Shown: positions 28,343-36,147 of the stretch, piece by piece | Layout of the letters: the number at the start of each line of letters is the position of its first letter | Position numbering within the stretch: the first letter of the stretch is position 1 | NCBI RefSeq assembly: GCF_009617875.1 | Contig: NZ_BLAV01000001.1 | Coordinates: 5,022,001-5,086,000 of the forward strand | Direction of reading: 5' to 3' | Length of the DNA stretch: 64,000 nucleotides | From: Prolixibacter sp. NT017 | GTDB lineage: Bacteria > Bacteroidota > Bacteroidia > Bacteroidales > Prolixibacteraceae | Position numbers and translations under genes: made by a program | Notes under the pieces: generated by a model | Databases searched by the model: none | Told to the model about the DNA's origin: nothing | What the model saw: only the letters and a program-made list of their open reading frames with translations

Positions 28343-30349
28343 TTATTTTTTGAATTGCTTTTCGATAAGGTTGTCGTCAGCAACATTGGGCAGTGTTACT
28401 TTCAGGTTGGGATTTTGCTCCATGGCGCGTTTAATAGCAAAAATAGCCGGCTCATTTCGGGCCCACGAACGGCGCGAAATTCCGTTATTCACATCCCAGT
28501 GAAGCATCTGAGTTAGCCTGCGATCGCACTCTTCCGAACCATCGAGTAACATACCGAATCCACCATTAATTACTTCGCCCCAACCAACGCCACCGCCATT
28601 GTGCAATGAAACCCAGGTTGCACCGCGGAATGCATCGCCGATGACATTTTGAACGGCCATGTCAGCTGTAAAGCTGGAACCGTCATAAATATTTGATGTT
28701 TCGCGGAAAGGTGAATCTGTTCCCGACACATCGTGATGATCGCGGCCCAGCACAATCGGAGTGGAAATTTCACCGTTACGGATGGCCTCGTTAAAGGCGG
28801 CTGCGATTTGTGTGCGGCCATCACAGTCGGCGTAAAGAATACGCGCCTGCGAACCGACTACCAGCTTGTTCTCCCCTGCTTCGCGAATCCAATGAAGGTT
28901 GTCTTCCATCTGCGATTTGATTTCTTTTGGCGCTTCCGCAGAAAGACGCTCCAGTACTTTGGCAGCAATGGCATCCGATTTTTCCAAATCTTCTGGTTTA
29001 CCGGAAGTGCAAATCCACCGGAAGGGACCAAATCCATAGTCGAAGAAAAGCGGGCCCATGATGTCTTCCACGTAGGACGGATAGCGGAAACGCCCGTTGC
29101 CTTGCATCACATCGGCTCCGGCACGTGAAGCTTCCAGCAGGAAGGCATTCCCGTAGTCCCAGAAATACATTCCGTTGGCAGTCATTTGATTGATGGCTGC
29201 CACATGACGGCGCAGTGTATTTTGAACTTCATCCTTGAATTTGTCCGGATTTTCGGCCATCATTTTGTTTGACTCTTCCAGTGTCATTCCTACCGGATAA
29301 TAACCTCCGGCGTATGGATTGTGCAGAGAAGTCTGGTCGGAGCCTAGTTCAACCGGAACTCCATCTTTGGCCAGGCGTTCCCATAAATCAACAACGTTTC
29401 CCTGGTAAGCGATGGAGACAGCCTCCTTGTTACGGCTGGCCTGAAGCATGCGGGGAATCAAATCATCTAGGTCAGTATATACTTCGTCGACCCAGCCTTG
29501 TTCGTGCCGCACCTGTACCGCTTTGGGATTGATTTCGGCGACAACACCAACGCATCCGGCAATAACGGCAGCTTTGGGTTGTGCTCCCGACATACCGCCC
29601 AGCCCGGACGATATAAATATTTTGCCGGCAATTCCTCCTTCGGAATGAATGCGGGCCGCATTCATTAAGGTAATCGTCGTTCCGTGGACAATTCCCTGCG
29701 GACCAATGTACATGAACGAACCAGCTGTCATCTGTCCGTATTGGGTAACGCCAAGCGCATTCATTCGCTCGTAATCATCTTTCGACGAATAGTTAGGAAT
29801 GACCATTCCGTTTGTCACAACGACTCTCGGTGCTTCTTTGTGTGATGGGAATAAGCCCATCGGGTGACCGGAATAGAGCACCAGCGTTTGTTCATCCGTC
29901 ATTTCCGAGAGATATTTCATCGTCAGACGGTACTGTGCCCAGTTTTGGAATACGGCACCGTTTCCTCCGTAGGTGATCAACTCGTGCGGATGTTGTGCCA
30001 CAGCTTTATCCAGGTTATTCTGAATCATCAGCATGATGGCAGCAGCCTGTTTCGATTTGGCAGGGTAGTCGTTGATAGAATGTGCATGCATTTTTATATC
30101 CGGACGAAAACGGTGCATGTAGATCCGTCCGTGGGTTTCCAGCTCCTGCGCAAATTCCGGGGCCAGTACCTCATGATGTTTTTGTGGAAAATATCGCAAT
30201 GCATTGCGAAGAGCCAGCTGTTTTTCCTCGTTGTTTAAGATTTGTTTCCGTCTTGGAGCATGGTTGATATTTGGATCGTGCGTTTTGGGTTCCGGCAGGA
30301 TATCCGGAATTCCTTCGGTTATGGATTTCACAAACGTATCGTTGGTCAT
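28343..30349 (-). CDS. hutU: Urocanate hydratase
   Basis: Histidine degradation enzyme converting urocanate to imidazolone propionate with tightly bound NAD. Conserved text includes YGGNGAVFQNWAQY, SGHPMGLFPSHKEAPR, GLGGMSGAQPKAA (nucleotide binding) and GRDHHDVSGTDSPFRETSNIYDGS. At 668 residues it is longer than the roughly 560-residue proteobacterial form and matches the long form seen in Bacteroidota. No other hut genes lie in the window. ATG start 30349. Confidence 0.95.
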   Translation of the reverse strand: MTNDTFVKSITEGIPDILPEPKTHDPNINHAPRRKQILNNEEKQLALRNALRYFPQKHHEVLAPEFAQELETHGRIYMHRFRPDIKMHAHSINDYPAKSKQAAAIMLMIQNNLDKAVAQHPHELITYGGNGAVFQNWAQYRLTMKYLSEMTDEQTLVLYSGHPMGLFPSHKEAPRVVVTNGMVIPNYSSKDDYERMNALGVTQYGQMTAGSFMYIGPQGIVHGTTITLMNAARIHSEGGIAGKIFISSGLGGMSGAQPKAAVIAGCVGVVAEINPKAVQVRHEQGWVDEVYTDLDDLIPRMLQASRNKEAVSIAYQGNVVDLWERLAKDGVPVELGSDQTSLHNPYAGGYYPVGMTLEESNKMMAENPDKFKDEVQNTLRRHVAAINQMTANGMYFWDYGNAFLLEASRAGADVMQGNGRFRYPSYVEDIMGPLFFDYGFGPFRWICTSGKPEDLEKSDAIAAKVLERLSAEAPKEIKSQMEDNLHWIREAGENKLVVGSQARILYADCDGRTQIAAAFNEAIRNGEISTPIVLGRDHHDVSGTDSPFRETSNIYDGSSFTADMAVQNVIGDAFRGATWVSLHNGGGVGWGEVINGGFGMLLDGSEECDRRLTQMLHWDVNNGISRRSWARNEPAIFAIKRAMEQNPNLKVTLPNVADDNLIEKQFKK

Positions 30350-30690
30350 AGTTTTCGTTTTAATTTTCTGACAATAAAATTACAATGTGGGGGAACATTA
30401 AAAAATGAGGAAGGGCATGTTTAATAAACGCCCCGTTAGAGGGCTATTTTTTCTCAGGTGTGCCAATTCGGCAGGTGTTGGTTTGCTCGGAAGGTGTTCA
30501 TTATTATGTTGTTTGTGGATTGCGTCTGACATCCATTAGTACGGACTGGATTTTGTGTTAACTTGTAGGAAATTATTCAACTAATATTTGATCCACACAG
30601 AATGAGAGAACTTCTTAACCTGAATGATGCTCACTTGTGGTCATTCCGGCACCTGTCGGTAGTAATTGATAAACATAAGAAATTATACGC
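30350..30690. other. Intergenic region between hutU and lemA
   Basis: Divergent region of 341 bp. It should hold the promoters of hutU and lemA; no full TTG-N19-TAnnTTTG match was found. A short GC hairpin with stem GCCC/GGGC near 30430-30444 followed by a T run is seen, and a 30-codon frame overlaps the start of lemA. Confidence 0.5.
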
Positions 30691-30694
30691 ATGA
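30602..30694 (+). CDS. Possible 30-residue leader peptide overlapping lemA
   Basis: An ATG-started frame of 30 codons whose TGA overlaps the lemA ATG as ATGA, the arrangement expected for translational coupling. The product starts MRELLNLND and is basic near its end. No homologue is known to me and the frame could be chance. Confidence 0.22.
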   Translation: MRELLNLNDAHLWSFRHLSVVIDKHKKLYA

Positions 30695-31284
30695 AAAGAG
30701 TTGGAATTATTGTTCTGGTTGTTATTGTCGTCATCTTCTTTGGAGTTTTTAAATGGGGAGTAAGTGTCAATAACCGGATGGTAGAGAAACAGGAAGCTGT
30801 TTCGTCTCAATGGTCACAAGTTGAAAATGTTTACCAGCGCAGGGCTGACCTGATTCCTAACCTGGTGAATACCGTAAAAGGATATGCCGAACATGAAAAG
30901 GAGACGCTTACTTCGGTAATTGAAGCGCGTGCCAAGGCTACATCGGTCAGTGTGAATGCAGATAATCTCGACCAGGCTTCGCTGCAAAAGTTCCAGGAAG
31001 CGCAACAGGGACTTTCTTCTGCCCTGAGCCGACTGATGGTTACCGTTGAGCGGTATCCCAATTTGAAGGCCGATCAGAACTTCCTTGGGTTGCAGGCACA
31101 ACTGGAGGGAACCGAAAACCGGATTGCTGTGGAACGCCGCCGGTTTAACGAGGTTGCCCGCGATTACAATACCTACATTCGCAAATTCCCGCAAAGCATC
31201 ATTGCTAATTTCCAGGGATTTGAGAAAAAAGCTTATTTCCAGGCTGACAAAGGAGCCGATCAAGCGCCGAAAGTCCAATTTTAA
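30691..31284 (+). CDS. lemA: LemA family protein
   Basis: Membrane-anchored coiled-coil protein of 197 residues: one N-terminal transmembrane helix (IIVLVVIVVIFFGVF), then the family core with VYQRRADLIPNLVNTVKGYAEHE and an ending in FNEVARDYNTYIRKFPQSI. Biochemical role is unclear in the family. It is followed by two TPM-domain genes with short gaps, a common Bacteroidota arrangement. Confidence 0.93.
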   Translation: MKRVGIIVLVVIVVIFFGVFKWGVSVNNRMVEKQEAVSSQWSQVENVYQRRADLIPNLVNTVKGYAEHEKETLTSVIEARAKATSVSVNADNLDQASLQKFQEAQQGLSSALSRLMVTVERYPNLKADQNFLGLQAQLEGTENRIAVERRRFNEVARDYNTYIRKFPQSIIANFQGFEKKAYFQADKGADQAPKVQF

Positions 31285-31296
31285 AAAAGGAGTTTC

Positions 31297-31734
31297 ATGA
31301 AAATTGAAGAGTTTTTCAGCAAGGAAGAACAGGCTAATATTTTAGAAGCCATTCAGGAAGCTGAGCACAATACCAGTGGCGAAATCCGCGTGCACATCGA
31401 TGACAAGTGCCCCGGTGAAGTGCTGGACCGCGCTGCTCATGTTTTCAAAGTGCTGGATATGCACAAAACCAAAGAGCGGAACGGCGTTTTGTTTTACTTG
31501 GCTGTGGGGAACCGCAAATTTGCCATTCTGGGAGATGCCGGAATTAATAAGGTTGTCCCGGAAAACTTCTGGGATGAGATCAAGAATAAAATGCTGGAGT
31601 ATTTCAAGGAAGGTGATTTTGCCATTGGCCTCGCGGAAGGAATTTCGATGGCCGGTCACCAGCTCAGCGAACATTTCCCTTATCAGGAGGATGACGTAAA
31701 CGAATTGTCGGACGAAATCTCATTCGGAAAATAA
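31297..31734 (+). CDS. TPM domain protein, soluble
   Basis: A 145-residue protein of the TPM (TLP18.3/Psb32/MOLO-1) fold, recognised by HNTSGEIRVHIDDKC, AVGNRKFAILGDAGI and a C-terminal GISMAGHQLSEHFP. No signal peptide or membrane helix, so it probably faces the cytoplasm. It lies 12 bp after lemA and overlaps the next gene by one base (TAATG), implying co-translation. Function in the family is not settled. Confidence 0.88.
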   Translation: MKIEEFFSKEEQANILEAIQEAEHNTSGEIRVHIDDKCPGEVLDRAAHVFKVLDMHKTKERNGVLFYLAVGNRKFAILGDAGINKVVPENFWDEIKNKMLEYFKEGDFAIGLAEGISMAGHQLSEHFPYQEDDVNELSDEISFGK

Positions 31735-32588
31735 TGAAGCAAATAAAACATATTTCTATGCGGATGAAAGGGATGTTGCTGTTGCTGGCATTGATGGTTA
31801 GTGTCAATGCTTTCGCAGAAAACAGTGATTTTCCGACTCGTCCAAAACCAGCCAGACTAGTCAACGATTTAGCCCATGTATTGCCACAGCAGAAAGCCAT
31901 GATGCTCAACGAAAAACTGGCAGAATTTGCCCGGCAAACCTCTACGCAGATTGCTGTTGTAACCGTGAATAATTTGCATGGGTACGACAAAGCCGATTAT
32001 GCTGTTCGGTTGGCTCAAAAATGGGGAATCGGACAGAAAGGAAGTGATAACGGTATCCTGATTCTGGTGAAACCGAAAACCAGCGAATCGGTGGGTAAAG
32101 TATTCATTGCCGTTGGTTACGGCCTGGAAGGTGTCGTTCCCGATGTGGTGGCGAAACAAACCATTGTCGAGAATGAGATGATTCCCTGGTTCAAGAAAGG
32201 CGATTATTTTATTGGCATCGATCGGGCGACCAATGTATTGATGGGGTTGACCAAAAAGGAATTTACGGCCGACCAATATATTCAGGCTACACGCGAACAA
32301 AGTAAAAGAGGTAGAGGAACCGGAGGTGTTGGCGTGGTCATCTTCTTCATTATCCTGTTCTTCATCTTTGGACGCCGGCGCAGACGCTTTGGCGCCGTTG
32401 GTCGTGGACCGTCATTCCTTGAGGCTTTGTTGCTGATGAACCTTTTCGGCGGAAGCCACCGGGGTTCATGGGATGATTTCTCCGGCGGAGGCGGAAGCTT
32501 CGGCGGCGGTGGAGGAGGAGGATTCTCCGACTTTGGCGGTTTTGGCGGCGGAAGTTTCGGCGGCGGTGGAGCCGGTGGAACCTGGTAA
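31734..32588 (+). CDS. TPM domain membrane protein, YgcG-like
   Basis: A 284-residue protein with a signal peptide (MKGMLLLLALMVSVNAFA; the true start may be an internal Met), an extracytoplasmic TPM domain of about 120 residues (VNDLAHVLP, IGQKGSDNGILILV, VGYGLEGVVPD), one transmembrane helix near 203-218 and a Gly/Ser/Phe-rich tail made of GGGSFGGGG-type runs. This is the usual YgcG layout. It is the third gene of the lemA operon. Confidence 0.9.
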   Translation: MKQIKHISMRMKGMLLLLALMVSVNAFAENSDFPTRPKPARLVNDLAHVLPQQKAMMLNEKLAEFARQTSTQIAVVTVNNLHGYDKADYAVRLAQKWGIGQKGSDNGILILVKPKTSESVGKVFIAVGYGLEGVVPDVVAKQTIVENEMIPWFKKGDYFIGIDRATNVLMGLTKKEFTADQYIQATREQSKRGRGTGGVGVVIFFIILFFIFGRRRRRFGAVGRGPSFLEALLLMNLFGGSHRGSWDDFSGGGGSFGGGGGGGFSDFGGFGGGSFGGGGAGGTW

Positions 32589-32618
32589 CAAGACAGACGA
32601 ACGATATGATATAAAAAG

Positions 32619-32650
32619 AAACCCGATCCTTTTCCGGACCGGGTTTTTTA
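32619..32650. terminator. Bidirectional terminator after the lemA operon
   Basis: Stem AAACCCG-A-TCC (32619-32629) and GGA-C-CGGGTTT (32636-32646), with one mismatch, followed by TTTTTT. An A run on the left side allows it to serve the convergent zinc-ribbon gene too. Confidence 0.82.
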
Positions 32651-32670
32651 TGTGGTAGCAATTGTTTTGC

Positions 32671-33465
32671 TTACTTGCTCTTGCTTTCTGTCTCTTCTGA
32701 AAGAGGTGTCATGATATCCTGGTCAACGAGGATACGGCCACAATATTCACAAACGATTACTTTCTTGCGTGAAGCAATGTCCAGTTGACGCTGCGGCGGA
32801 ATTTTGTTGAAGCAACCTCCACAGGCATCACGCTGTACCGTTACCACAGCCAGTCCGTTGCGGGCATTTTTGCGGATACGTTTGAAAGCTGTCAGCAGAC
32901 GGTCTTCGATGTTGGTTTCAATTGCTTCCGATTTATCGATGAGCTTTTGCTCTTCAACGGAAGTTTCAGAAGTAATTTCTTCCAGCTCTTTGCGCTTGCG
33001 TACCAGGTCTTCTTCGTGATCTTTCAGGTCAACCTGAGCTTTGTCGATTTCCTCTTTCTTCTGCTTGGCTTCAGCGGTAAACTCTTTGATACGCTTTTCA
33101 GCCAGCTCGATCTCCAGTGTCTGAAATTCAATTTCCTTCGACAGTGAATCGTACTCACGGTTGTTGCGTACATTATTCTGCTGCTCGGTGTATTTTTCAA
33201 TCAGCGACTTGCTTTCTTTTATTTCGGCCTTCTTGTTTGTAACCGCAGTATTCAAGCTTTTTACCTCATCGTCGTATTTCTCGATGCGGGTTTTCAAACC
33301 GGCGATTTCATCTTCCAAATCCTGAACCTCCAGCGGTAACTCTCCCCGCAACGTGTGGATTTTATCGATTTCGGAAACAACTGTTTGAAGCTCATAAAGC
33401 ATTCTCAGCTTCTCTTCTGCAGGAACTTCATTCCCACCAGCCGGCTTGTTGAATTCTGTCGTCAT
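32671..33465 (-). CDS. Coiled-coil protein with C4 zinc ribbon
   Basis: A 264-residue protein: residues of about 20-190 are a long heptad-rich coiled coil (many Glu/Lys, for example RIEKYDDEVKSLNTAV), followed by a C-terminal zinc ribbon with CGGC and CEYC pairs. This is the CT398/Cgl family layout. Related proteins have been tied to RNA polymerase or flagellar factors elsewhere, but no role is shown for Bacteroidota. It lies 34 bp downstream of the Nif3-like gene and is probably co-transcribed with it. Confidence 0.88.
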   Translation of the reverse strand: MTTEFNKPAGGNEVPAEEKLRMLYELQTVVSEIDKIHTLRGELPLEVQDLEDEIAGLKTRIEKYDDEVKSLNTAVTNKKAEIKESKSLIEKYTEQQNNVRNNREYDSLSKEIEFQTLEIELAEKRIKEFTAEAKQKKEEIDKAQVDLKDHEEDLVRKRKELEEITSETSVEEQKLIDKSEAIETNIEDRLLTAFKRIRKNARNGLAVVTVQRDACGGCFNKIPPQRQLDIASRKKVIVCEYCGRILVDQDIMTPLSEETESKSK

Positions 33466-33499
33466 ATCCTGTTTGTTATTTATTGTGTTTCTTAAGTAT

Positions 33500-34600
33500 T
33501 TACAGGTAATTTACCGGGTTGGTTTTCACCTCCGATAAGCGAATGGCAAAGTTAGGGAAATTTTTGGTAAGTATTTCATAAAAAACCTCTTTAGTAAACT
33601 GTTCGCTTTCATAGTGTCCAATATCGGCAATCACCAGTTTATCTTCGGCATCGAAAAACTGGTGGTATTTGAAATCGCCGGTGATAAAAACATCGGCGGC
33701 AGAGGCTTTTGCATCGTTCAACAGAAAACTGCCTGAACCACCGCAAAGGGCTACTTTTTCAACTGGTTTGTTGAGTAGACGGGTATGGCGAACAGCTCCA
33801 CAGGCGAACGTTTCTTTTACCTTTAGCAGGAAGGCTTTTTCGTCCATTGGTTGCGGGAGATGGCCAACCATTCCCATACCGGTTTCGAACCAGTCGTTTT
33901 CCAACGGATAAAAATCGTACGCCACTTCTTCGTACGGATGACTTTCCAGGAGTGCCCGCAGAACCTTACTTTTCCGGTACCGGGGCAGAACGGTTTCCAC
34001 CCGGACCTCTTTTTCAGTATGTTGCTTGCCGCGCTCGCCGACGAATGGATTGGTATTTTCGCTTCCGCGGAAAGTACCTTCTCCCGGAAGGTTAAAGCTG
34101 CACTGATCGTAATTGCCAATGTGACCTGCGCCGGCAGCGAAAATGGCTTCGCGGACGTTTTCAGCATGCTCAACAGGGACGAAAGTTACCAGCTTCAACA
34201 GCTGTCCTTTCATCGGTGAGAGGATTTGACAATCCTGTAAGCCCAGTTTCTCACACATCTTGGTGTTTACCCCGCCCGGAACGCTGTCGAGATTGGTGTG
34301 CGAGGCATAAATGGCCACATCATTCTTGATGGCTTTGATCACGCAACGCTCTACGTAGTTTTTCCTGTTAAACTGCTTTAGTCCTTTGAAAACGATGGGG
34401 TGATGAGCGATTATTAAACCGGCTCCCTTAGAGATGGCTTCGTCAATCACCTCTTCGGTTACATCCAATGTCAGCAAAACGGCGTCCACTTCATCGTTTG
34501 GGTGACCGACAATCAAGCCGGCATTGTCGTACGATTCCTGAAATGAGGGGGGAGCCAACGCTTCCAGTTTGCTGGTAATGTCATGTATCTTGAGTTTCAT
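33500..34600 (-). CDS. Nif3-like dinuclear metal centre protein
   Basis: Cytoplasmic NIF3/YbgI/YqfO family protein of 366 residues, hexameric with two metals per subunit in known structures. Metal-binding text: IIAHHPIVFKGLK, ASHTNLDSVPGGVN, and the C-terminal DIGHYESEQFT. The 120-residue insert between the halves (PMKGQLLKLVTFVP...) is the YqfO-type middle domain. Reported links include GTP cyclohydrolase I type 2 activity, which is uncertain. It is the first gene of a pair with the zinc-ribbon protein. Confidence 0.92.
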   Translation of the reverse strand: MKLKIHDITSKLEALAPPSFQESYDNAGLIVGHPNDEVDAVLLTLDVTEEVIDEAISKGAGLIIAHHPIVFKGLKQFNRKNYVERCVIKAIKNDVAIYASHTNLDSVPGGVNTKMCEKLGLQDCQILSPMKGQLLKLVTFVPVEHAENVREAIFAAGAGHIGNYDQCSFNLPGEGTFRGSENTNPFVGERGKQHTEKEVRVETVLPRYRKSKVLRALLESHPYEEVAYDFYPLENDWFETGMGMVGHLPQPMDEKAFLLKVKETFACGAVRHTRLLNKPVEKVALCGGSGSFLLNDAKASAADVFITGDFKYHQFFDAEDKLVIADIGHYESEQFTKEVFYEILTKNFPNFAIRLSEVKTNPVNYL

Positions 34601-34631
34601 GCTCGCGGTTTTTTAGGCGGGGTAATCAGGA

Positions 34632-34664
34632 TAAAAAAAGAAGAACCTGTTACAGCTCTTCTTT
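34632..34664 (-). terminator. Terminator after the MerR gene
   Basis: On the minus strand a 9-bp stem with G-U pairing (arms near 34641-34650 and 34656-34664) is followed by seven T. The hairpin includes the final codons of the MerR gene and separates it from the Nif3-like gene. Confidence 0.68.
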
Positions 34665-34985
34665 AATCTCCAGTAAAAAGTTCTTTATGTCCTGCAGTTT
34701 CTTCACCACTTCGTAAGTATCCTGAGTTCCCTGCCGGTTTTCTTTTATCTTTTTGTGCGCACCTTTAAGTGTCATTCCCCGTTCCTTCACCAGGTGGTAA
34801 ATCAGACCGAGGTGGTCGATATCTTCTTTGGTAAAAAAACGGTTGCCCTTTTTGTTTTTGTGCGGTTTGAGAGAATCGAATTCTTTCTCCCAGAAACGAA
34901 TGGTTGACGGCCGGAGATCGAACATCTCGGCTACCTCGCCAATCGAGTAATATAGTTTTTCCGCTTTGGGCTGTTTAAATGGCAC
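34650..34985 (-). CDS. MerR family transcriptional regulator
   Basis: A 111-residue regulator with the MerR winged HTH: YYSIGEVAEMFDLRPSTIRFWEKEF near residues 11-35, then the wing KKGNRFFTKEDIDHL. The remaining 40 residues form the dimerisation helix only; no effector-binding domain and no Cys cluster are present, so a metal role is unlikely. It follows the M23 peptidase gene by 11 bp, in the same transcript. Confidence 0.92.
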   Translation of the reverse strand: MPFKQPKAEKLYYSIGEVAEMFDLRPSTIRFWEKEFDSLKPHKNKKGNRFFTKEDIDHLGLIYHLVKERGMTLKGAHKKIKENRQGTQDTYEVVKKLQDIKNFLLEIKEEL

Positions 34986-34996
34986 AGTGTTGTTTT

Positions 34997-35968
34997 TTAG
35001 TCAAAGCTTTGTCCCATGTTGGACGAAATTTCAATCATCTTTTCATACTCCTGCGGCGACAAATCGAGGAAGTAGTAGTTCTGGGGGTTCACCTTTTTAC
35101 CATTCTTATGTACTTCGTAGTGAAGGTGCGGTGCCGTTGAGGTTCCGGTGCTTCCCACGAAACCAATTACATCTCCCCGCTTCACTTTTTGTCCCGGTTT
35201 TACGTTGAAAGCGCTCAGGTGAGCATACAATGTCTCGAAGCCATAACCATGATTGATCAAGATGTGGTTTCCAAAACCAATCTTGGAACGGCGAATCCAT
35301 TCGACTACGCCACTACCCGTCGCGAATACCTCTGTCCCGGTGGGTGCAGAGAAATCCATTCCGTAGTGAAACTTACGAATTTTGTATATCGGGTGGATGC
35401 GGTATCCCCATCCGGATGCGGTTCGTTTTAAATCTTTGTTCGAAACAGGCATGATGGATGGCAGGCTGGCTAACATCTTTTCCTTGTTCAGAGCCATCTT
35501 CATCACATCATCGTACGATTTGGACTGGATGTAAATCTGCTTGGTTAAAACGTCCAGCTTGCGAGCCGTCGAGATAACCAAATCAGCATTATCCATGCTT
35601 TCCAGTTGTGAATAACGGTTTATTCCACCGAAGCCCGCCTTCCGAACGGATGCCGGAATGGGTTCAGCTTCAAAAATAACCCGGTAAATATTGTCGTCAC
35701 GGTACTGAATATCCTTCAATACCTTACTCATGTTGTCCAGATCCTTGTTCATTAAGGTATATTGCGTGAGCAACCTTTCGTTCTCACGTTTTACCCGACG
35801 AAGTTTGGGGGAATCAAAAAACTGGAGAAAAACCATCGAAATGATAACCGCCAGTACTATACTCGTGGAAAGGTAGCCAAGCAATCTCTTGACAAGAGAC
35901 TTAACATTTCGTTCAATCTTGTCGTAACTGAGCGTTTCAGGGTTAAATCTGTAGTTGGTTTTACCCAT
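34997..35968 (-). CDS. M23 family metallopeptidase
   Basis: Peptidoglycan endopeptidase anchored in the inner membrane: cytoplasmic N-terminus of about 33 residues, transmembrane helix near 34-50, coiled-coil stretch with KRENERLLTQY, and a LytM domain at about 180-300. Zinc ligands are in RKFHYGMDFSAP (HxxxD) and HLHYEVHKNG (HxH). All metal-binding positions are kept, so activity is likely, unlike degenerate EnvC-type regulators. 323 residues. A close consensus promoter lies just upstream. Confidence 0.92.
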   Translation of the reverse strand: MGKTNYRFNPETLSYDKIERNVKSLVKRLLGYLSTSIVLAVIISMVFLQFFDSPKLRRVKRENERLLTQYTLMNKDLDNMSKVLKDIQYRDDNIYRVIFEAEPIPASVRKAGFGGINRYSQLESMDNADLVISTARKLDVLTKQIYIQSKSYDDVMKMALNKEKMLASLPSIMPVSNKDLKRTASGWGYRIHPIYKIRKFHYGMDFSAPTGTEVFATGSGVVEWIRRSKIGFGNHILINHGYGFETLYAHLSAFNVKPGQKVKRGDVIGFVGSTGTSTAPHLHYEVHKNGKKVNPQNYYFLDLSPQEYEKMIEISSNMGQSFD

Positions 35969-35998
35969 GCTGGTCCTTTATTTTACAATATGTGTTAA

Positions 35999-36028
35999 CA
36001 AATTTAACGAAATAATCTAAATTTGCAA
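35999..36028 (-). promoter_or_regulatory. Promoter of the M23 peptidase-MerR operon
   Basis: On the minus strand TTG (36028-36026), exactly 19 bases, then TAAATTTG (36006-35999), a full match to the Bacteroidota TTG-N19-TAnnTTTG promoter. Transcription would begin about 7 bases further, leaving a leader of roughly 25 nt before the ATG at 35968. A second TAAATTTG on the plus strand (36018-36025) could serve alaS. Confidence 0.65.
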
Positions 36029-36147
36029 GGATCAATAAAACAGACCCTTCAAACGGTTGCAAATCTAAAATTTTTTTCGAGTTTCGCAGGAGAAAACCCG
36101 ATGAAGCGGGCCAATTTTAACATTTATTCGAATTAAGCTTCTTGATT

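Noticed and set aside
28343..30349. Histidine-utilisation operon
   Set aside because: Only hutU is present; neighbours on both sides are unrelated.
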